A stretch of DNA of 10,044 bases, taken from the NCBI GenBank assembly GCA_002727235.1, contig PBWL01000012.1, positions 1,992-12,035 of the forward strand, read 5' to 3'. Origin of the DNA: Acidimicrobiaceae bacterium. Lineage in GTDB: Bacteria > Actinomycetota > Acidimicrobiia > Acidimicrobiales > Ilumatobacteraceae. The notes under the pieces were generated by a model, which saw only the letters and a list, made by a program, of their open reading frames with translations, ran no database searches and had not been told where the DNA came from. Below, piece after piece: positions 1 to 5,776 of the stretch. A program made the position numbers and the translations under genes. Positions within the stretch are counted from its first letter, which is position 1, and each line of letters starts with the position of its first letter.

Positions 1-357
1 GACGTTGAAGCGTCTCCTTCGCTATGTGTAAATCCAAAAACCTTCAATGCTGCTCGAGCAGAGTTAACGCCTCTTATGCCTACTAGTCAGGATATAAATG
101 AGGCCTTCAACGTCACTTCTCCCTGGGTGACCTACCCAGGTCTAGTCGTCGGTGAGTGCATCGAAGATCAAGTGTTCGGCTACTTGTCAGTTGAGATTCG
201 CTCCGGGTCAGAAGATCCACGAGCGGCACATATCATTCGCCAAAGTGATGCTCAGTCCGGCTTGCATAGTCTGGACGTGAATATCGCTCTTGGAGACTTA
301 CTTTCCACAGCAAAAATTCAAGCGGCGAGCTATCTGTATCTGGTTTCGCATCCCTAG
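1..357 (+). CDS. C-terminal part of an unrecognised protein (5' end outside window)
   Basis: The frame is open from base 1 to a TAG at 355-357, giving 118 residues, so the gene almost certainly begins left of the window. An ATG at 76 is an internal methionine candidate, but no Shine-Dalgarno lies before it and 25 sense codons precede it in frame. I do not recognise the family. No cysteine cluster, nucleotide-binding loop, signal peptide or membrane segment is visible. The end alternates hydrophobic and polar residues (GYLSVEIRSG, LHSLDVNIALGDLL, ASYLYLVSHP), which would fit a beta-rich C-terminal domain; that is only an impression. GC is about 49% by hand count, below the operon it faces. It converges on pnp, with 162 bases between the two stop codons. 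That it is a real gene is moderately sure; its function is unknown. Confidence 0.55.
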   Translation, partial: DVEASPSLCVNPKTFNAARAELTPLMPTSQDINEAFNVTSPWVTYPGLVVGECIEDQVFGYLSVEIRSGSEDPRAAHIIRQSDAQSGLHSLDVNIALGDLLSTAKIQAASYLYLVSHP

Positions 358-474
358 ATCGCAATCGGTCAACAAGGGATCAGAAGACACAGAACACCCC
401 GGCCTCAGACAGAATCAGCCCCCACATCCAATCCTGATCGCATCTCTAGGACTTCTGCGAGAGTGAACCAAATG

Positions 475-511
475 TCGAGCGTTGACAACATGCTTGGTCG
501 TCAACGCTCGA
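475..511 (-). terminator. Perfect 12-bp hairpin just after the pnp stop
   Basis: The arms at 475-486 (TCGAGCGTTGAC) and 500-511 (GTCAACGCTCGA) are perfect inverse complements around a 13-base loop. The stem begins 8 bases past the pnp stop codon on the minus strand. The bases that follow (CATTTGGTTCA) are only weakly T-rich, so it is not a textbook intrinsic terminator. It may instead cap the 3' end of the operon mRNA against exonucleases, or serve both converging transcripts. The stem is seen directly; the function is inferred. Confidence 0.55.
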
Positions 512-519
512 ACGAGCAC

Positions 520-2898
520 TTAGCGATGCCGGCGACGTCCACCGCCACCTCGACGCTCAGCGCTCGGGCCGAGGTCACCGAGCTCATCTGCGAGTTCAGC
601 ATCGAAACTTTCATCGAAACTCACCGACTCAATCTCTCCATCGCCCGATGCCTGAGGAGCAACATCTGCAGTCTCGGCACCTGAGTCGGACGCGCCATCA
701 CTTCCAGAATCAGGAACGATGTCGCCTGCCGGGCTCAATGACACTTTGCCGCGGTCATCGATCTCATCAACAACAACTTCGACCTCATCTCCAAGCGAGA
801 GCACATCTTCAACGGAGTTGATCCGCTTGCCACGGCCAATCTTCGAGATGTGCAGGAGGCCATCACGACCAGGAAGGATGTTGACAAACGCCCCAAACTT
901 GGTGATGTTGACGACACGACCGGTGTAGGAGACCCCAATTTCGGCCTTCGGCGGATCGACGATGTTGACGATCGCCGTGCGAGCTTCTTCCATGCGCCAT
1001 GATTCGACCGCCGCGATGGTCACAATGCCCACCGCACCGTCGTCATCAACTGCAATGTCTGCTCCGGTCTCGGCCTGGATGGTGTTGATGATCTTGCCCT
1101 TCGGCCCGATGACCTCGCCGACTTTGTCGATCGGAATGGTGATCGTCACGATCTTCGGAGCAGTTTCTGCAACCTCTGTTCGTGGTGCATCGATAGCGGC
1201 ATTCATGACGTCAAGAATCTCCATACGAGCTTCACGCGCTTGCTGAAGGGCATCGGCAAGCACCTGAGCGGGGATTCCGTCAATCTTCGTGTCGAGCTGG
1301 AGGGCGGTGATCGCGTCAACGGTTCCCGCAACTTTGAAGTCCATATCGCCGAACGCGTCCTCGGCACCGAGGATGTCGGTCAACGTCACGTAGTTATCAC
1401 CGTCTTTCACGAGGCCCATTGCGATGCCTGAAACTGCGCCTCGAATTGGCACACCGGCATCCATCAACGAAAGGCTTGATGAGCACACCGACCCCATCGA
1501 CGTTGAACCGTTCGACGACATGACCTCTGACACGAGGCGAAGCGTGTACGCAAAGTCTTCTTGGTTGGGAACAACCGGCATCACCGCCCGAGCAGCAAGA
1601 GCACCGTGGCCGATCTCGCGACGCTTAGGTGAACCCACTCGACCGGTTTCGCCATTAGCCCACGGCGGCATGTTGTAGTGATGTAGATAGCGCTTCTCGT
1701 TGTTGGGAGACAGTGAGTCAATCAACTGGTTCATACGAGGCATCGCCAAGGTCAACACGTTCATGACCTGGGTCTCGCCACGCTGGAAAAGACCCGAACC
1801 ATGGGCGGTCGGAAGCACACCAACTTCTGCTGATACCGGACGGAGGTCTCGGACCCCGCGACCGTCGATTCGTAGACCTTCATCGACAATGCGGCGACGA
1901 ACAAGCTTCTTCGTGAGAGAGCGGACTGCTTCCTTCACGGCCTTTTCTTGACCAGCGAATTCGCCATCTTCGCCGCACAGCGCATCAAGCGCCTTTGCGG
2001 TCGCGTCGTCGGTTGCGGCATTGCGTTCTGCCTTACCTGCAATTGCGATAGCGGCGCTGATCTCGCCGTGCACACAGCCTTCCACGGCAGCGAACACTTC
2101 GGGGGTGTAGTCGAGCACCGGAGTGAATGGAAGTTCTTCAATCGGGCCCGATGTTGCGATGACGCTTGCGACGAGCTGGCGCTGCAATGCGATCGACTCT
2201 TTGATCCACTGCTTCGACGCGTCAAGACCTTCGGCGAGCGCAACCTCATCAACTTTGGGGGCGCCGTCTTCGTAAAAGTAGAAGCTCTGCTCAGTGCCTC
2301 CGGCTTCAACCATCATGATGGCCACGTCGCCGTTGTCGAGTTCACGGCCAGCGACAACAAGTTCGAATGTTGAAGCTTCACCCTCGTCGTAGGTGGGGTG
2401 AGGAATCCACTCACCTTCGGTGGTGTAGGCCACACGAACCGAGCCGATCGGCCCTTCGAATGGGATGCCCGAGATCATCAGAGCCGCTGATGCAGCATTA
2501 ATCGACAGCACGTCGTGCGGATTCGCCATGTCAACACCAAGAACGGTTGAAACGACCTGAACCTCATTACGGAAACCGTCAGGGAACGCTGGTCGGAGAG
2601 GCCGGTCGGTGAGGCGACAGGTAAGGATTGCATCTTCTGTTGGACGACCCTCACGACGGAAGAACGAGCCGGGAATTTTGCCCGCTGCGTATGAACGCTC
2701 TTCAACGTCGACCGTCAACGGGAAGAAATCGACGCCTGGGCGGACATCGCGGGCAGCATTCGCTGTGGTGAGAACACGAGTTTCTCCGATGGTCGCAACA
2801 ACTGCGCCTTGGCTTTGTGGGGCAAATTTCCCTGTCTCAAACGACAAGGTTCGGTCGGTGCCCGAAATTGGTCCAGACACGCGGATGGGATCAGCCAT
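520..2898 (-). CDS. pnp: Polyribonucleotide nucleotidyltransferase (PNPase)
   Basis: Phosphorolytic 3'-to-5' exoribonuclease that degrades mRNA to nucleoside diphosphates in the cytoplasm, as a ring-shaped trimer. At 792 residues it has all family domains in order. The first RNase PH-like domain carries FFRREGRPTEDA at 79-90. A helical linker spans about 240-340. The second, catalytic RNase PH-like domain carries LFQRGETQ at 370-377, NGSTSMGSVC at 463-472, and GAEDAFGDMD with acidic D514 and D520, matching the catalytic aspartates of E. coli. The KH domain contains VIGPKGKIINTIQ at 596-608, and the S1 domain starts near 655 (YTGRVVNITKFGAFV). The last 65 residues are an acidic Ser/Asp/Glu tail ending in a basic Gly/Arg cluster. 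The ATG start has a strong AAAGGAG six bases upstream. It lies 266 nt behind rpsO, the usual order. Confidence 0.98.
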   Translation of the reverse strand: MADPIRVSGPISGTDRTLSFETGKFAPQSQGAVVATIGETRVLTTANAARDVRPGVDFFPLTVDVEERSYAAGKIPGSFFRREGRPTEDAILTCRLTDRPLRPAFPDGFRNEVQVVSTVLGVDMANPHDVLSINAASAALMISGIPFEGPIGSVRVAYTTEGEWIPHPTYDEGEASTFELVVAGRELDNGDVAIMMVEAGGTEQSFYFYEDGAPKVDEVALAEGLDASKQWIKESIALQRQLVASVIATSGPIEELPFTPVLDYTPEVFAAVEGCVHGEISAAIAIAGKAERNAATDDATAKALDALCGEDGEFAGQEKAVKEAVRSLTKKLVRRRIVDEGLRIDGRGVRDLRPVSAEVGVLPTAHGSGLFQRGETQVMNVLTLAMPRMNQLIDSLSPNNEKRYLHHYNMPPWANGETGRVGSPKRREIGHGALAARAVMPVVPNQEDFAYTLRLVSEVMSSNGSTSMGSVCSSSLSLMDAGVPIRGAVSGIAMGLVKDGDNYVTLTDILGAEDAFGDMDFKVAGTVDAITALQLDTKIDGIPAQVLADALQQAREARMEILDVMNAAIDAPRTEVAETAPKIVTITIPIDKVGEVIGPKGKIINTIQAETGADIAVDDDGAVGIVTIAAVESWRMEEARTAIVNIVDPPKAEIGVSYTGRVVNITKFGAFVNILPGRDGLLHISKIGRGKRINSVEDVLSLGDEVEVVVDEIDDRGKVSLSPAGDIVPDSGSDGASDSGAETADVAPQASGDGEIESVSFDESFDAELADELGDLGPSAERRGGGGRRRHR

Positions 2899-2900
2899 TA

Positions 2901-2945
2901 TTGGCTCCTTTCAAATTTGGGACGTTCCCAAATGATGTGGAGCAA
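2901..2945 (-). promoter_or_regulatory. Candidate structured leader of pnp
   Basis: A perfect 8-bp inverted repeat, 2915-2922 (ATTTGGGA) and 2926-2933 (TCCCAAAT), has a 3-base loop and ends 3 bases before the Shine-Dalgarno. Outside it, GCTCC (2939-2943) can pair with GGAGC (2904-2908), which includes the Shine-Dalgarno; two further A-U pairs are possible with one bulged base. The result is an interrupted stem that would hide the ribosome site. In E. coli, pnp is known to control its own translation through a leader duplex; a similar role here is inference. The inner repeat could instead be a DNA operator. Confidence 0.45.
2905..2911 (-). promoter_or_regulatory. Strong pnp ribosome binding site, partly inside a helix
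   Basis: On the minus strand the bases read AAAGGAG, six bases before the pnp ATG. It is among the strongest Shine-Dalgarno sequences in the window and fixes the start. Its GGAG is complementary to an upstream GCTCC at 2939-2943, so its access may be controlled by RNA folding. Confidence 0.85.
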
Positions 2946-3125
2946 CTCTCCGGTTCCCAGTTGGCAACACCGCGTCAAACAATTCGATGAAGATGACACG
3001 ATCTCAGCAACCGGTAACCGACAGCAGCTACTCGGTGATATGAGGACGATGACGCCCATGGGACAGGTTATCCGGTAACGACGACACCCGCTCGCCACTG
3101 CACTCGGCGACGAGAGCGCAATGCC

Positions 3126-3149
3126 GCTTCGAGGGCCCAAACCCTCAGC
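3126..3149 (-). other. Hairpin shortly after rpsO
   Basis: On the minus strand, GCT-GAGGG and CCCTC-GA-AGC can form an 8-bp stem with a 2-base bulge and a 6-base loop, beginning 15 bases after the rpsO stop. No T-run follows, so it is a weak candidate for an intrinsic terminator. A processing or stability element between rpsO and pnp is as likely. The rest of the 266-nt gap (2899-3164) shows no convincing gene or promoter apart from the pnp leader fold. Confidence 0.35.
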
Positions 3150-3164
3150 CAGCAGGGGAAATTC

Positions 3165-3428
3165 TCAGCGACGAAGACCGAGTTCAGCGACGATTGAGCG
3201 GTAGCGCTCAACATCAATCTCACGGATGTAGTCGAGCATGCGCCGACGACGACCGACGAGCATCAACAGACCACGACGAGAGTGGTGATCTTTCGGATGA
3301 GTCTTCAGATGGTCGGTCAGGTGCTGAATTCTCGAGGAGAGAAGGGCGATCTGGACCTCGGGGGATCCCGTGTCGTTGTCGCTCTGTCGGTGACGAGCGA
3401 TGACATCTGCTTTTGGCTCAATGGCCAT
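3165..3428 (-). CDS. rpsO: 30S ribosomal protein S15 (uS15)
   Basis: Primary-binding protein of the 30S platform; it binds a three-way junction in the central domain of 16S rRNA and helps form intersubunit bridges. The 87-residue product is close to the normal 88-89. It shows the family signature [16 protein letters not shown] at 19-34 and [20 protein letters not shown] at 44-63, with the basic rRNA-contacting loop and helix, and ends in a short GLRR tail. The ATG at 3428 is preceded by AAAAGG about 12 bases upstream. It lies between ribF and pnp, the usual order. The 105-nt leader is long for this compact operon and can fold (see the leader entry), as expected for a gene that in several bacteria represses its own translation. 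Confidence 0.98.
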   Translation of the reverse strand: MAIEPKADVIARHRQSDNDTGSPEVQIALLSSRIQHLTDHLKTHPKDHHSRRGLLMLVGRRRRMLDYIREIDVERYRSIVAELGLRR

Positions 3429-3439
3429 GAGATTTGCCT

Positions 3440-3500
3440 ACCTTTTGTTGGTTGAGGTGGTCGCACCAATTGGTGCACCCGCCAGAGTCGGAACCCCAAC
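3440..3500 (-). promoter_or_regulatory. Candidate S15-responsive leader RNA of rpsO
   Basis: Hand folding of the minus-strand transcript gives two adjoining helices. P1 pairs GUUGGGGU (3493-3500) with ACCUCAAC (3451-3458): 8 pairs, one of them G-U. Inside it, P3 pairs GGUGCACC (3472-3479) with GGUGCGACC (3459-3467): 8 pairs, one bulged G and an AAUU loop. P3 and P1 are contiguous on the 3' side. The remaining inner 13 bases may make a very short third stem, giving a junction-like shape. ACCU of P1 (3455-3458) can alternatively pair with AGGU at the ribosome site (3440-3443), which suggests an on/off switch. S15 autoregulation through leader RNA is established in several bacteria; this fold is my inference. 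Confidence 0.5.
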
Positions 3501-3510
3501 GGACATCGAG

Positions 3511-3539
3511 ATGTTATGAGGGTTGGTGCACACTCACAA
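3511..3539 (-). promoter_or_regulatory. Candidate promoter for rpsO
   Basis: On the minus strand, TTGTGA (3534-3539) and TAACAT (3511-3516) are separated by 17 bases; each matches 4 of 6 positions of the housekeeping sigma consensus. It overlaps the ribF stop codon. The predicted start, near 3503-3505, falls a few bases before the first helix of the rpsO leader, and that placement is the main reason to take it seriously. The consensus match alone is weak. Confidence 0.35.
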
Positions 3540-4472
3540 CCTGGCGATCTCACGCGCTCGAGCGACGTCGGTTTGAAGTTGAGTTGTTAACGCTTCAAGA
3601 CCATCAAATCGCTGCTCATCACGCAGCCTGGCAGCGAACTCGACGGTGAGCACTTGGTCGTATAGGTCTCCCGAGAAATCGAGGAGATGACACTCAACGA
3701 GCGACCGATCGGCATTGCCGTAAAACGTCGGACGCTTTCCGATGTTGACAGCGCACGAGTAACGACCCCCCGCCTCAGTGTGACACCACGCGGCGTACAC
3801 CCCGTCTGCTGGGAGAATGAATCGCTCATCAACGTCAACATTCGCGGTCGGAAAGCCGATCGTTCGACCTCGTTCATCACCATGAACGACACGACCGGAG
3901 ATGGCAACGGTTCGTCCGAGCATGTTGCTTGCGCCGTAAAGGTCACCTCGCCGAAGCGCAGCTCGAATTGCAGTCGAGCTGATGACCTCCGATGTTTCCG
4001 TCGTTCGAAGTGAGAGTGGGGTCACCACAAAGTCATGCTCATTACCCATCGTTGACAACAGCTCGACATTCCCCCGACGACCTCTTCCGAAGTGAAAATT
4101 CTCACCCACAATGATCTCTGAGGCCGCAAGACCATCAACGAACACTCGCCGGATGAAATCTTCCGCTTCTTCCGATGCCGCTGCCTCGTCAAACTCGAGC
4201 ACCACGACTGCATCAACGCCGGTATCACGTAACAACTCGATGCGCTGTTCGAGGCTGGTGATCAACAGCGGAGCCGATTCAGGTCGAACGACCGATGCTG
4301 GATGACGATCAAACGTCACCACGGCGCTGCGCTGACCTACCTTCTGGGCACGCTCAACGACCGAAGAGATCACAGCGATATGCCCTCGGTGAAGACCGTC
4401 GTATGCCCCGATCGTGACCACTGATCGATCACCCTCGAATACGCGATCACCTAATGAACGAATGACGAGCAC
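3534..4472 (-). CDS. ribF: Bifunctional riboflavin kinase / FMN adenylyltransferase (FAD synthetase)
   Basis: Converts riboflavin to FMN and then FMN to FAD with ATP, in the cytoplasm. The 312 residues match the usual length. The N-terminal nucleotidyltransferase half has GAYDGLHRGH at 22-31, the HxGH-type ATP motif, and ISSTAIR at 164-170. The C-terminal kinase half has RGRTIGFPTANV at 201-212, NIGKRPTF at 243-250 and VECHLLDF with E260, the likely catalytic base by family comparison. The start is a GTG at 4472, 11 bases after the truB stop; no earlier start fits and the Shine-Dalgarno is weak, so coupling to truB translation is likely. The frame begins directly with the conserved beta strand. 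Placement after truB is standard in Actinobacteria. Confidence 0.97.
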   Translation of the reverse strand: MLVIRSLGDRVFEGDRSVVTIGAYDGLHRGHIAVISSVVERAQKVGQRSAVVTFDRHPASVVRPESAPLLITSLEQRIELLRDTGVDAVVVLEFDEAAASEEAEDFIRRVFVDGLAASEIIVGENFHFGRGRRGNVELLSTMGNEHDFVVTPLSLRTTETSEVISSTAIRAALRRGDLYGASNMLGRTVAISGRVVHGDERGRTIGFPTANVDVDERFILPADGVYAAWCHTEAGGRYSCAVNIGKRPTFYGNADRSLVECHLLDFSGDLYDQVLTVEFAARLRDEQRFDGLEALTTQLQTDVARAREIARL

Positions 4473-4483
4473 GCTGAGGAAAC

Positions 4484-5362
4484 CTATCGCTGAGATGCCG
4501 TTGGAAGCACCACCGTAGGTTTCGCATCACCGCCACGAAACGGCTCGTACACCGCGATAAGCACACCGTCAGCGAAGACGGCCCACGGCCCGAGTCCACT
4601 CCACTGAGGTAACAACCCGCCGACCGCCACCCGCTGGGCAATCTCAGCCGAAACATCAACCCGCTCAATGCCCTCGGCAATCGTTTCAACCGGCAGCAGT
4701 TCACAATGCTCAGGAGGCGCGGATCGATCAACGCTGAACGAACCTGAGGCGATGCGACGAAGGTTGCGAAGGTGCGCTCCACCGCCAAGGAGGTGTCCAA
4801 TATCGTCAGCGATTGTTCGGATGTACGTTCCCGCTGAACACTCCACATGAAGTGAGAACACATCGGGTTCCGAGGTCGTCGCAACATCGCACCGACTCAC
4901 CATTACGCGACGAGGTTTGCGTTCAACCTCGACTCCTTCACGAGCGAGTTCATGAAGCCGTCTGCCATCGACCTTGATCGCAGACACCATCGGAGGAACC
5001 TGATCAATCTCACCAATGAGGTGTTCCGCCACAACCCGCTCAACATCAGTCAATGTCACCGCTGACATATCGTGGGTCGCAACGACCTCGCCTGCAGCGT
5101 CCAACGTCGAGGTTTCGACACCGAGAACCACCTCACCGGTGTACGTCTTTGTTGACGCCGTGGCGAATTGAAGCAGACGAGTTGCCATGCCAACCGCAAC
5201 CACCAGCACACCGGTGGCATCAGGGTCGAGGGTGCCGGCATGGCCAATCTGTCGCTCAGAAAAGCGTTTCCGGAGTTGGCCGACCACGTCGTGACTTGTC
5301 ATGCCAGCCGGTTTGTCAACAATGCAGACACCGTGGACGGTTGGCGGGCGGCGGCGAGCCAT
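4484..5362 (-). CDS. truB: tRNA pseudouridine(55) synthase TruB
   Basis: Isomerises U55 in the T-loop of tRNAs to pseudouridine and also acts as a tRNA-folding chaperone. The 292-residue protein has the signature HAGTLDPDATGVL at 41-53, in which D46 is the catalytic aspartate. The conserved tyrosine is in KTYTGEV (Y74), then come QVPPMVSAIKVDGRRLHELA at 121-140 and CSAGTYIRTIADDIG at 176-190, followed by LRRIASGSFSV at 201-211. A short C-terminal domain (about 240-292) follows. The ATG directly abuts the rbfA stop (TAG-ATG). A GGGGAG ribosome site overlaps the end of rbfA, so the two are probably translated in a coupled way. All key residues are present. Confidence 0.97.
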   Translation of the reverse strand: MARRRPPTVHGVCIVDKPAGMTSHDVVGQLRKRFSERQIGHAGTLDPDATGVLVVAVGMATRLLQFATASTKTYTGEVVLGVETSTLDAAGEVVATHDMSAVTLTDVERVVAEHLIGEIDQVPPMVSAIKVDGRRLHELAREGVEVERKPRRVMVSRCDVATTSEPDVFSLHVECSAGTYIRTIADDIGHLLGGGAHLRNLRRIASGSFSVDRSAPPEHCELLPVETIAEGIERVDVSAEIAQRVAVGGLLPQWSGLGPWAVFADGVLIAVYEPFRGGDAKPTVVLPTASQR

Positions 5363-5773
5363 CTACTCCCCTACGCCTGCCTCATCAGAACGACCATCAG
5401 CCCGAAGAATTTCGTCAATTCGCTCGGCAGCTCTGATCACATCGTCGGGAGCGAACTGGAGAATCGGGGTCTTCTTGGCCCGAATCTGCCTCCCAATCGA
5501 TGACTGAATCCGAACACGATGTTCACCTAACGCCTCGATGATTTCCTCATCGGCTTCAGGGCCTGACAGCGAGTCGTAGTACACGTGAGCTCGGTTAAGT
5601 TCATCGTCGACATCGATTCGGGTGACGGTCACGAACTCGAGGCGCTCGTCACCGATTCGCACCAATTCTTCCGCGATGATCTCTCGTAACGTCTCACCAA
5701 CCCGCGCTGACCGAGGGTAGCGGTGAGCCCCACTTGATGATCGGCTCGAACGCCGTCCGCCACGGGAGCCCAT
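5363..5773 (-). CDS. rbfA: 30S ribosome-binding factor RbfA
   Basis: Small KH-type RNA-binding protein that assists late 30S maturation, including processing of the 16S rRNA 5' end and cold adaptation. The 136 residues contain the family core: YPRSARVGETLREIIAEEL at 19-37, VTRIDVDDELNRAHVYYDSL at 50-69, and RIQSSIGRQIRAKKTPIL at 88-105, ending in DDVIRAAERIDEIL. Before the core is a basic Ser/Arg-rich N-terminal stretch of about 18 residues, and after it a short acidic tail. The ATG lies 3 bases after the infB stop, with only a weak GAG-type ribosome site, so coupling to infB is likely. The start was chosen because it is the only ATG near the infB stop. Confidence 0.96.
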   Translation of the reverse strand: MGSRGGRRSSRSSSGAHRYPRSARVGETLREIIAEELVRIGDERLEFVTVTRIDVDDELNRAHVYYDSLSGPEADEEIIEALGEHRVRIQSSIGRQIRAKKTPILQFAPDDVIRAAERIDEILRADGRSDEAGVGE

Positions 5774-5776
5774 ACG

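Noticed and set aside
377..439. GGATCAG / CTGATC inverse repeat after the plus-strand gene
   Set aside because: Only six pairs across a loop of about 50 bases and no T-run; too weak to call a terminator.
1948..2373. Plus-strand frame of 141 codons opposite pnp
   Set aside because: Antisense to the conserved PNPase linker region; no motif or ribosome site.
3060..3090. TAACCT on the minus strand as a possible pnp promoter -10
   Set aside because: No acceptable -35 at 16-18 bases; the best TTGACG in the gap (− strand, near 2970-2980) in turn has no -10 partner. No pnp promoter is called.
2898..3140. Minus-strand frame of 80 codons leading into pnp, its stop overlapping the pnp ATG (TAATG)
   Set aside because: It needs a TTG start; the inner ATG at 3059 has no ribosome site. 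The protein is Ser/Cys-rich with no family look, and the frame runs through the leader hairpin. The stop-start overlap is likely chance.
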